This document shows positions 55,516 to 64,000 of a stretch of 64,000 bases of DNA, piece after piece; the first letter of the stretch is position 1; each line of letters begins with the position of its first letter. Source of the stretch: Pueraria montana var. lobata (lineage: Eukaryota; Streptophyta; Magnoliopsida; Fabales; Fabaceae); NCBI GenBank assembly GCA_026413185.1, contig CM048650.1, forward strand, positions 93,205,730 to 93,269,729, written 5' to 3'. The notes under the pieces were generated by a model. The model had not been told where the DNA came from. It ran no database searches and was given only the letters and a program-made list of their open reading frames with translations. The translations under genes and the position numbers were made by a program.

Positions 55516-55924
55516 ATAATTAAGAACATATACATTGCAGGGTTTGATTGAAGAAGCAAAATTAGACTCCTTCAACATACCAGTGTATGAACCTACAGTC
55601 GTAGAAATTAGCCATGTGATTCAGGAAGAAGGGTCATTCTTTGTTCAACGATTAGAGATTTTAATCTCGCCTTTGGATGAAGGCATAAATGAAGGTGGTG
55701 ATGATTCTTTTCTTGATAGAAATATAAAAGCTGAATCAATGGCCAAGCACATAAGAGCAATAATGGAGCCTCTCTTGTCCACAATGTTTGGTGCAGAAGT
55801 TATAAATGAACTATTCATCAGGTTTAAAAAGAAAAATGTGCAACTAATGGAGGTGGAGAAATTGGACAGTGCTACTTTGGTGATATCCATGACAAAAAAT
55901 GCTGGAAGATGTGTTGCTCAATAG

Positions 55925-57300
55925 AAGATCTTAAAAACTTGTTTTTTCATCCTTTATGGATTTGTTTCGATTTGTTGAAATAAAGTTATGGAGTAGAGCA
56001 AGGGCATATCGTGATAAAAGATGAGCAACTATTTGAGGGTTAGCACTTAGCTAGTAGACAACAAATTTTTCCCCTTTCTACCAATACAGAATATACTAGA
56101 CGATTTTCCACAAAAATTAATGACGCAAATATTGAGTGCTATTCTTATTTTTTTTTAAGAGTGCTATTATTGTTTAATCTAAAAATTCTATCAAAATGAT
56201 GAGCATGTAGCATTTTCCCTAGATCATTGCATTCAAACTTCATCAAATTTAAAAAGGAACATATAACTTACTAATGTCTTTTATTTTGGTATCTACGTTT
56301 GACAGAAAATGATATTTTAAAGGATTAATTAGTATAACTAGTGTGTATATCCTATATGATTTTGGTCTTGCAAAGCTTTTGGTTTCATTCCGATCCATCT
56401 TGCTTTTTCTTTTTTTTAATGTTTCCAATGATTTATTTATTATGAGGGGATGGTTGCTTGCCTCCAATAAATTAAAAGAAACAAAGACATATGTAGTACA
56501 AAAAATAATAATAAATCCATCAAATAATTAAGCGAAAATTTACCTATTCTGAAATATTTGCATATTTGATGCAATTTACCCATCAATCGAATGTACATAC
56601 CCAAGTACAACTTATTAAAAGTTTTAACCAATGTTCTCAGCATTTCTTTCTTTCGTCTTTATGATGAAAAAAGAAAGAAAAAAAATAGTCAATTTAAAGC
56701 AAGGGTAACACTAGCAAGAAATAAAATGTTATAATTTATTCTGCTCGGTTCTTTTTTTTTTTTTTTTAAATGATAGAATGAAATATTTGTTCTATTTTAT
56801 TAATCTTACACCGTTAGTATATAGTCTTTTTTTTACTTTAATTAATGTTTTCTTTTCATTATGCCCTTATTTAATAATTACTATAAGTAATTATTGTAAC
56901 TAGTAATAAGATATATATTAAATAAGAATATTTTAGTTTAAATATAATAATATCTTACATCTATTAAATATTTCTTAATATATACATTAACCTTAATCAT
57001 CCATAGTTGTGGGAAAGAGGTAGAATAAATTAATTTTTATTGACTAATTTTCATTTGCCACATAAGTTATAGTCCTGAGACATTTATTAACTTATTACAA
57101 CTTAAATATAAATTTTGTTGTAGTGATATGAAACATATATTAAAATAAAATTGCCAACCACAAACTCAAAGTCAAAGATGGCGGACTGCTCTGCTCATAC
57201 AGTTGGGTTTATTTGTTTATTATTTTTAATTTATTTTAGGTGTTTTTGGTTTCCAGTTATAGCGTAGAACCATGTTTCATATAAATATTTAGATTATTAA
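55925..57300. other. 3' flank of copy D and duplicated spacer
   Basis: 55925-56000 is the 3' UTR, with AAATAAAGTTATGG. 56160-56340 matches 19080-19540. 56850-57300 matches 48950-49990. ORFs between are short and AT-rich, and no gene is recognised. Confidence 0.55.
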
Positions 57301-57315
57301 GAAGAAGAAGCAAAA

Positions 57316-57388
57316 GGGGATGTAGCTCAGATGGTAGAGCGCTCGCTTAGCATGCGAGAGGTACGGGGATCGATACCCCGCATCTCCA
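57316..57388 (+). tRNA. tRNA-Ala (anticodon AGC)
   Basis: A 73-nt cloverleaf. The acceptor stem is GGGGATG (57316-57322) with CATCTCC (57381-57387) and discriminator A at 57388. The D arm lies in TAGCTCAGATGGTAGAGC. The anticodon stem CTCGC/GCGAG surrounds the loop TTAGCAT, with anticodon AGC at 57349-57351. The T arm is GGGGATCGATACCCC. There is no intron and no encoded CCA, as in nuclear genes. A polymerase III terminator TTTT follows at 57393-57396. It decodes alanine GCU and, with inosine, GCC and GCA. Confidence 0.97.
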
Positions 57389-57654
57389 ATTCTTTTGGTG
57401 AAGAATTCTGATACAGTTTTGCTATTTTGAAAGTTGAAAACTTGAAATTGAAAAGAATACCTTATAGAAGTTATATTTTGTTTCTTTTTAAAAAGAGTCG
57501 TACTTGTACATATAAAATATTTTTTTAAATCATGTTTACTAATTTGTCGAGACAAGTCATGAATAAAAAATATGACTTAACTATTTTTTAATTTTTTAAA
57601 TAAAGATAAGTCCTGCATGCTGAACACGATGTATCACCTTCCATACATAGTATA

Positions 57655-57678
57655 CTAGTATCCCCTGCGATGCAGGGG
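57655..57678 (-). mobile_element. Helitron-like 3' terminus
   Basis: On the minus strand a hairpin CCCCTGC-ATC-GCAGGGG (57662-57678) is followed by ATA and CTAG at 57658-57655, with T as the next base. A GC-rich hairpin just before a CTRR end next to T is the hallmark of a plant Helitron 3' end. The body would extend to the right. Its 5' end (TC on the minus strand) was not located, and the 57680-58396 sequence is AT-rich without genes. Confidence 0.5.
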
Positions 57679-57679
57679 T

Positions 57680-58396
57680 TCTTTTTTTTTTATTTCTAAA
57701 ATATAAAAAAATAAAAATGATAGAAAATAATTAAAATTTAAAAATAAAAAATTTATTATTAACTTTTTTATTTCATATTATATCATTTTATAAATTTACG
57801 GTAAAAAATAATGTTATACAGTGTAATTAATATGTCAAGTTTATCAATTTATTAATTTTAATTATATTCAAATTAACTAATTAGTCGACAGAGTTTTTTC
57901 TTTTAAGAGAAGTCGACAGTTTTTTTAGATAAATAAATTATATCAAATTTTCATATACTATAATAACGTTGTATATAGACATTTTTTAATTAACGCATAC
58001 AATAAAGATATAAAAAGTCACATTCGCATTTAATAAAATATTATCATATAATTTCATCTCATGTAAAATAATAATGTATATTTTTTTAATTTTAAAATTG
58101 AATAAAAAAAAACTGTCCCATTCAAAGAGAACCAACTAAAATTCTATAAATAAATGCTGAAAGTATGTTTGTGAAATTCAAAATAATATAAAAGTCTTAG
58201 AATATTTACGAACCAAACTTAATTGTTTGTAAAAACGTATGTTATAAATATAAAAGAAAAGCAATAGGCAACACATATTATAATTAATATTTAATAAAAA
58301 TATTATAATTAAAATATTTTTTATTAACTTAATGAGTTTATAGTTTTTAAAAATTAAAAATATCAAATATATTTTTTGTATTTTAATTTATTTTTA
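57680..58396. other. AT-rich stretch without gene
   Basis: No ORF, RNA gene or clear repeat is seen. It may be the interior of a Helitron-like element. Confidence 0.4.
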
Positions 58397-58753
58397 GACT
58401 AAAATATAATTTTGGTCATCCATCTGAAATTTTTTATTACAGTTTAGTCCCTTAAATTGAAAAAAAATTACTTTGGTATCTTAAAGTGTATATATTAAAC
58501 CAAATTGATTCTTTTGTTAGTTATTGATCATATTAACCTAATTAATTTGGTGACACATAACAAATTGTGAGACATGTCACGTCAAATAAGAGTTTGTCAT
58601 GTCAACCTAGTTAATATCATTCTTGCAAAAAAATGACGAAAAAATCAATTTGGTCTAGAAGATACATTTAAAGGGACCAAATTCATTTTTTTAACTTAGG
58701 GGACCAAATTGAAACAAAAAATTCAAATGAATGGCCAAAATTATATTTTAACC
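58397..58753. mobile_element. Mutator-like MITE
   Basis: A 357-bp element has ends GACTAAAATATAATTTTGG and the complement of GGTTAAAATATAATTTTGG. It is flanked by TTATTTTTA (58388-58396) and TTATTTCTA (58754-58762), a 9-bp duplication with one change. Arms continue as TTTAGTCCCTTAAATT against TTTGGTCCCCTAAGTT. No coding sequence is present. Confidence 0.75.
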
Positions 58754-59111
58754 TTATTTCTATTACAAATAAAATAATTACCATTAATTAACGTAGTTTT
58801 TAAAAAAAATTATGTAAATTTTAATATTTTATATAATATCCATGCAATAAATATCATTGTTATTTTATTAAAAGTTAAAAAAATTATGATAAAAAAATAC
58901 ATGGTACAAAATATCATGAAATATTTTTTTGTTAGTTAAATTAACTTTTAATTTTTCAATTATAAAATGTCAAATATATATGTATATATTGTGATGTTGT
59001 AATTTATTCTCATTACCAACAATTTTTTTATTTTCAATTAATTTAAAAATATTTTAAATTTAATATTTCGTATTTCAGAATCAAAATTTACAATCTTAAT
59101 ATGAGAAAAAA
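58754..59111. other. AT-rich spacer
   Basis: No feature can be supported here. Confidence 0.5.
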
Positions 59112-59290
59112 GACTATGTACTAACTATGTAAAACAATTTTACACTGTCATTCGATCACACTCCCCCACCATGTATGGTAAGTTTGTTGAATTTTACAAT
59201 AATTACCTTAAAAGTCATACCAAAGGTGATTTGTGATTGAATGACAGTATGAAACTATTTTACACCGTCAATGCATGACCATTAAACTCT
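59112..59290. mobile_element. MITE, second copy of the 49389-49566 family
   Basis: It shares CCATGTATGGTAAGTTTGTTG and GTGATTTGTGATTG with the first copy and keeps the ACAATTTTACACTGTCATTC / GAATGACAGTATGAAAC arms. Confidence 0.65.
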
Positions 59291-59491
59291 TAAAATATAG
59301 AAACGAATGCAATTAAATTAATTTTTCAAAATTAAAATATTCAAATATAAGTTTTGATATTATAACTATTTTCTTTATGCTAAATTACTTACATGGTCCC
59401 TTAACTTTATTTTAGGTTACAATTTGTGTCCCATGAATAACCGAAAAATTGAAAAATCTTCCAAAATCAACCAAAATTTGCTTGTGAGATT

Positions 59492-60643
59492 CTAGGGATG
59501 GCAATGGGTAGGGTCTGGGTAGGGTCCTATAGTACCCGTCCCCATACCCGCGTTTAAAAAAAATACCCGTACCCGGCCCCATACCCGCGCGGGTAGCAAC
59601 TTTAATCCTCATCCCCGTACCCGCTGGGTACCTATATACTCATACTCGCACCCGCTACCCACACTTTACTTATGTATGAAGTTAATAAATCAATAAAAAA
59701 AATAGGCTTAAATGTAATTTTGGTCACCCTATTTTGCACAATCCGCAATTTTAGTCATCATATTTTAAAATAGAGACATTTAGTCCTTCTATTTTGTACA
59801 ATCAGCAATTTTGGTCCTCCATAAAGACATTTAGTCCCCCAATTTTGTAAAATCCGTAATTTTGGTCATTTCATCAAATTGAAAGCATTAACAGTTAAGA
59901 GATTAACGTTGACCTTGATGTGACCCAAATATAGTGATGTGACAAGAGATTATTTATTTATTTTTTAATTATTTTAAATACTGAGTAATAATTATTTGTT
60001 TATCTACGTCACTAAAACATATGTCAGGTCGATTTTAATGGTTGGGGTAGTCGTGAGTCCTAAAATAGAAATCACAAGTCTTAATCATTTATTTTAAACT
60101 AGTTCTACATTGTTGAAGTATATGGCACGTCGTAGTCAAATAAATGATATTACCTTTTTTTAAAATATATTTTTCATCAATTATTCTACTTAATATTTAA
60201 AATAATTAAAAACTAAATAAATAATCTTGTGTCACGTCACTATATTTGAACCACGTTAAGGTTAACGTTAATCTCTTAACCGTCAACGCTTTCAATTTGA
60301 TGGAAGGACAAAATTACATATTTTACAAAATTGAGAGACTAAATGTCTCTATTTTAAAATAGGGGGACCAAAATTACGGATTGTGCAAGATAGATGAACC
60401 AAAATTGCATTTAAGCTATAAAAATATTAATTAAAAAAATTATTACAAATAAATTGAAAATTCACACTTAAATAATTCACACTTAACATTAAAAACATCC
60501 ACACATAATATTAAAAATATAAAATATAAAATTATTGTAAGTTATAACATAAATCTTTTACTATTAGTGTTAGTTTATGAAAAATATAAAATTATTTTTT
60601 TTACAGAAAAGTGTATATATAACATAATTATTTATTTAAGTTA

Positions 60644-60680
<37 letters not shown>

Positions 60681-60859
60681 GTAGGTGCGGGGCGGGCGGG
60701 GCGGGTACTATAGTACTCGTACCCGTACACGCACCCGCAAAAAATTGCGGGTAAATACCCGACCCTGGCCCCAGCCCCAATAAGCGGGTATTTACCCGAC
60801 CCGCTTGCGGATATTTTTGCGGATACCCGTAGGGTCCGGGTACACTTTGCCATCCCTAG
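59492..60859. mobile_element. hAT-like element with a nested inverted-repeat element
   Basis: The ends are a perfect 13-bp inverted repeat, CTAGGGATGGCAA on the left and its complement on the right. Subterminal blocks are packed with ACCCG/CGGGTA words (59500-59660, 60680-60845), as in the intron 2 element. No matching 8-bp flank was found (GTGAGATT left, TCCAAGTG right), so the ends may be altered. A separate element sits inside. Confidence 0.6.
59704..60416. mobile_element. Long-inverted-repeat element nested in the hAT-like element
   Basis: The left end GGCTTAAATGTAATTTTGG and the right end (complement of GCTTAAATGCAATTTTGG) face each other. The arms continue for about 150-200 bp with GCACAATCCG, ATTTTAAAATAGAGACATTTAG and TTAACGTTGACCTT-type matches. 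This is Mutator-like by its long arms. The flanks are A-rich and the duplication is not clear. Confidence 0.6.
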
Positions 60860-61010
60860 TCCAAGTGGGTGGCTTACCTCTGTTATGAAGAAGAGCCCTG
60901 TATATTCTTCTGGCAAAGAACCCCTTCTCCCTAAGAAGAAGGTTGCTTTCCCCCATCGGTGTTAGGGTGATGGTCCCTGTCGCTCACCTCTAGAGGGACC
61001 TCTTAGCCCG
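60860..61010. other. Non-repetitive spacer of unknown origin
   Basis: Moderately G+C-rich, with short ORFs on both strands (for example LGRRGSLPEEYTGLFFITEV on the minus strand) that I do not recognise and that lack a start or neighbours. Confidence 0.3.
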
Positions 61011-62380
61011 CTGATGCGACAACCCCTCAAGAGTTGCCTAACTCATTCCTCACTCTTTTAAAAACATATTTTTATAAAAACTATTTCGTAAACCTTTCAC
61101 AACCCATCTCACCTTGGTAATACAAGGGATCCTTAGCCCTTTGCACACTGTTGTACGCCGAGCGTGCGGCTCTCGGATGTGATTGGTACCGGGGAAAAAT
61201 TCTACCCTATGTTACCGAGGAGATATCCTTTCTAAAAACCTTTCTTTGAAACTATCTTCTTTCTTCAAAACCTTTTATGAAACTTAGGGGAATCTCCCCA
61301 CCTATTTACTAAGAGGCATAGGCATAGTCTTAAGTGTTTTATGTATCTTTTATCAAAGAGGGTTTATCGTAACATACATACAAGGTACAAAGAGGAAATG
61401 AAGCAATAACAGTTATACAAAGATCATACATAGAGGATAAAGATATAAACATACACAAGCTCAACAAATACTTCTCACATAGCTTCCAACCCCTTTTTGG
61501 AGGTTTCAAGCTTAGCCTAGAATGTTTCCACGCTTAGCATGACCTTCTAAGACTAAAAATCTCCACTCTGCACTCCTCAGGCTAAGCCTAAATCTGAGGC
61601 TCAGCCTCAAGTCCCCTAAAGCTAAAACACCAATATGTGCATCTCAGGCTCAGCCTAAATTCGGGGCTCAGCCTCAAGTCCTGAAGCAAAAACTACAATT
61701 TGTGCTTCTCAGGCTTAGCCCAAATCTGAGACTCAGCCTGGCGCTGCAAATCTGCACCTCTGTGATTTCTTGCGAATCCACCTCCCATTGCCATCCATGG
61801 CTTCCTAAAAGCAATCCAAGCTTGCCATTCACTCATATAACACTCCTATTACAAAACTCGGCCCTTAAATAACCTAAACAATCTCTCCCAATCACTCAAA
61901 AAATTCATCAAAATCTTACTTAGGGATCAAAGGGGGAAAAAGGGGATAATCAAGAAAACAAGAACCATGGAGGGATGGGGAAGACAAGGGGAGGAATCAC
62001 TCACCTCGGGGTACTTGAATTTGAGCTCTGGGGTGTTGTGCCTCTAATCTCTGCTCAACTTCTCTCCTCTTCCTCTTCTTCCTTCTTCTCCTCCTTCTCT
62101 CTAACTCCTTTCTTTCTTTTCTCTTTCTCTCTCTAACTTTCCCTTCCCTCTTCTACTTAAGCCGTGTGTGCGTGTGGGCTTAGTAGGCCTTGACCCACCT
62201 TGGGCCTTAGCTCCCCATCTGGGTTCTATTATCTTATTCTTGTCAACTCTTAATATAATGTAACTATTATTAATAATGTCTAAGGGTATCCTTTAACCAT
62301 TAAATATATAGACTATTTCATAAAAGATGTCTCTTTATTATTTATAACTAATGTCCATAAATTAAGGATGTTACACCTAT
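61011..62380 (-). repeat. Probable solo gypsy LTR
   Basis: On the minus strand it would start TGATAGGTGTAACATCC and end GGTTGTCGCATCA, so TG...CA with the TGTAACATCC-type opening common in plant gypsy LTRs. A CTTAAGTAG-like promoter region (about 62150-62165) and TC/GA-rich leader (62040-62150) fit an LTR read leftward. No target duplication was found (CCCGC left, TACTT right), so the ends are tentative. Confidence 0.45.
61508..61745. repeat. AGGCTNAGCCT twin-palindrome array
   Basis: Three pairs of AGGCT-N-AGCCT words have centres at 61584/61602, 61651/61669 and 61716/61734, each exactly 18 bp apart. Pairs repeat at 67 and 65 bp. A weaker pair (GCTTAGC, 61513/61535) lies to the left. Confidence 0.85.
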
Positions 62381-63260
62381 CATACTTATATTTTTCTTTT
62401 TTTCCTCTCTCTCTCACTAGTTGTTGCATATAGCATTGTGAGTGTACACCAAACATTTTTCTAATAATAAATATTTACTACTTGAGATGTCAAAAGCGTA
62501 AATAGGAGAGCACGCACATGAATCATGTTCTTGGTATTTCTTTTAAAGAACTACTAGTAGGCAAAGCCAGGGAAATCGACTGATGAGGTAGTGCAGAAAT
62601 TATTATAATCATAGGAACATCATTGAAAACGTTGGATTAAGGTAATTAAGATTCAAGATTCCACGTATGATTAATGACCAATGAAAGGAATATACTACCT
62701 GCTTTATCTGTCGCCCGCAAAGAAGACAATATATAGGTTAAAGGAATAATATAATGCGTAGTCATGAGTATTGAAGAGGACATGTATACTGAATTAGTTT
62801 AAGGACTGCCTTATTTTGATTTGTTTTGTTTTAATTTTTTGAACTCTTCAATTGCAATTTATAGTCAAATTTTAAAAACTGTACTGATTTTTTAAAAACT
62901 GTACTGATTCTTTTAAAAAAAAAAAAAACTGTACTGATTAATTTACACGTGCACCTTTCATTGAATACAAACACAAATTTCAGTGAATTCAATAGAAGAG
63001 AGAAATAGGGTGATATAAGCGGAAATCTAATTCAATTTTATAACCTCAATGTGTATAGATATCATACAAATATGTAATCATCCAACCCAAATTATTCCCC
63101 CCACCAACTAAACAATTCATATTATGCTTCAAATAATTAAAAAAATAAAAGAGTATTTACTAGCATGCCTAGTAGGGCCTTATTTTGGTGCACTTTATAC
63201 TCGACAACAAATATTGGACGCACGCATTATAAATCCTCGGTTCATGAATGGTCACGGCCA
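62381..63260. other. Spacer with a small triplicated motif
   Basis: 62872-62940 repeats a roughly 20-bp unit, TTTTAAAAACTGTACTGA, three times, the last with an expanded A-run. No gene is seen. 63120-63260 is the 3' flank of the next gene. Confidence 0.5.
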
Positions 63261-63680
63261 TTAGCCACGCTTGAAGGAACCATTTTTTCTCATGCTTGAT
63301 GTAGTTCTCAACAACTTCTTCTTAGCACTCTGAATAAAATTTGAAAACTGGTCGTTTTGGTTATCATCTGGTGCAGGTGCAATGAAGCTCTGCTCCCGAT
63401 CGATGTGGGACACGGTTCTAATTTTATACTTGGACTTGGCATGTAGAATGAAACTGGTGAAAGTTTCATCGTCATCAAGTGGGGTGTTATCTGAGTACAC
63501 CCCAGTACCATGTTGTCCCTTCAATTTGCCTGGGGTCTCTGCCATGGATTTGGCTATATATTCATCTCTGAATTTAGCAACAGGCCTTCCCATCCTTGGG
63601 TCACAGCCAAATTCTGTTGAAGCAACCCTTGTTACCTGTCCATGATGAACCTTTGAATTTGATGAGCTGCTGTTCCCCAT
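63261..63680 (-). CDS. Small plant protein, possible N-myristoylation
   Basis: An intact, intron-less 139-codon ORF on the minus strand, ATG at 63678-63680. The N-terminus MGNSSSSNSK fits the N-myristoylation pattern (Gly2, Ser6), suggesting membrane association. The middle is hydrophilic (TPLDDDETFTSFILHAKSKYKIRTVSH). A second similar stretch, QFSNFIQSAKKKLLRTTSS, echoes it (F-x-x-F-I-x-x-A-K-x-K), hinting at a twice-used short motif. The C-terminus is basic. I do not recognise a named family or function. It is unrelated to the SABATH genes and looks like a functional host gene, because its frame is clean and a TATA box lies upstream. Confidence 0.82.
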   Translation of the reverse strand: MGNSSSSNSKVHHGQVTRVASTEFGCDPRMGRPVAKFRDEYIAKSMAETPGKLKGQHGTGVYSDNTPLDDDETFTSFILHAKSKYKIRTVSHIDREQSFIAPAPDDNQNDQFSNFIQSAKKKLLRTTSSMRKNGSFKRG

Positions 63681-63800
63681 GGATATGATGCAGGTTTTGG
63701 TTTGGTAATTGTTTTTTTATGCAGGGTTTATGGTTCTCTAACTTGGTTAAGCTTGGAAGATTTATGAGTTGAGTGCAGTTTGCAACAAGTGTGTGAGCTT

Positions 63801-63810
63801 GTTTTATAGT
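63801..63810 (-). promoter_or_regulatory. TATA box of the 63261-63680 gene
   Basis: The minus strand reads ACTATAAAAC about 125 bp upstream of the ATG, giving a leader of roughly 95-100 bases. The sequence beyond, to 64000, is non-coding promoter-side DNA. Confidence 0.55.
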
Positions 63811-64000
63811 GTGTTTTGCGGGGTATAAATGGAAAGATTAGGAAACTATGAAAAGAAAGAAGAAATAGAAACACGTTTTGAACTGTGATCTTAGTGGGAA
63901 CCAATTGTATTTGCTGAAGCAATCAAGATTCCCAACACCAATTAGGAAGAGCTTTTGCTAATTTTCCACGGAATATGATGGTCTTAAACTCAAAAGTAAA

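Larger units (their letters stand above)
52447..55924 (+). pseudogene. SABATH methyltransferase copy D (four exons)
   Basis: Exon 1 is 52447-52524 (LSLHMNDGKEEKSYANNSSL). Exon 2 is 52645-53056 (VADLGCSVGPN SAM motif). It has TAA at 52660-52662, six codons in, where copy C has lysine, and a 4-base insertion near 52995 relative to copy C. Exon 3 is 54780-55034, exactly 255 bp like copy C and open. Exon 4 is 55541-55924. The TGA that ends the other copies is GGA here (a T-to-G change), so the frame adds GRCVAQ before a TAG. All splice sites keep GT/AG. Intron 2 holds an hAT-like element and intron 3 a solo copia LTR. The early stop and frameshift make a working enzyme unlikely. The 3' end could still be translated from an internal start. 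Confidence 0.9.

Noticed and set aside
52447..55924. SABATH copy D as a functional gene
   Set aside because: A TAA six codons into exon 2 and a 4-base insertion near the end of exon 2 break the frame before the C-terminal domain.
60650..60916. A minus-strand ORF with MPEEYTGLFFITEV
   Set aside because: It runs through GC-rich hAT subterminal repeats into a (TA)n tract, which indicates chance reading through an element end.

Overview
The window is nuclear DNA of a flowering plant. It contains spliceosomal introns, a nuclear tRNA-Ala gene, many LTR retrotransposons, MITEs and (TA)n tracts. The retroelement families (an Athila/Calypso-like Ty3-gypsy element, a SIRE-like copia element with an env-like 3' ORF) and the legume-style MITEs suggest a legume, perhaps Phaseoleae. 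That assignment is inference, not proof.

The host gene content is small. A tandem family of SABATH S-adenosylmethionine-dependent carboxyl methyltransferase genes (the salicylate/benzoate/jasmonate methyltransferase family) runs across the window on the + strand. Copy A (1-669) shows only its last exon and a splice donor. Copy B (exons 3-4, 14112-14760) lost its front half at a gypsy element. Copy C (exons 1-3, 21778-29307) has a frameshift, a copia insertion and a nonsense codon. Copy D (all four exons, 52447-55924) has a nonsense codon, a frameshift and a lost stop. Upstream and downstream flanks were duplicated with the genes. The other host features are a tRNA-Ala(AGC) gene (57316-57388) and a small intron-less gene for a possibly N-myristoylated protein (63261-63680, minus).

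The rest is nested mobile DNA. From left to right it holds: an Athila-like gypsy element on the minus strand (2112-14111); a Harbinger-like element (15061-16194); an inverted-repeat element split by a solo LTR with target duplication ATCAT; a MITE; copia-1 (22296-28807, target duplication AATGC) with a solo gypsy LTR inside; and a SIRE-like copia (about 29361-43628). A rearranged gypsy insert (35460-41095, target duplication ATAAG) splits the SIRE-like element, and copia-3 (43629-48555) abuts its end. Further right are a SINE, an hAT-like element in an intron, a solo copia LTR in an intron, a Helitron-like end, more MITEs, a second hAT-like element with a nested inverted-repeat element, and a probable solo gypsy LTR.

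No new host gene system is visible. The most unusual signal is structural. Four repeat arrays, in sequence-unrelated elements, consist of pairs of short palindromes. The palindromic word differs in each array, but the distance between paired centres is nearly fixed (21, 20, 21 and 18 bp) and the pairs recur about every 65-115 bp. Separately, the SIRE-like element carries 23 copies of the hexamer CAGACG/CGTCTG in every reading frame and both orientations, several times the number expected by chance. Both resemble arrays of protein-binding sites that diversify between transposon families.
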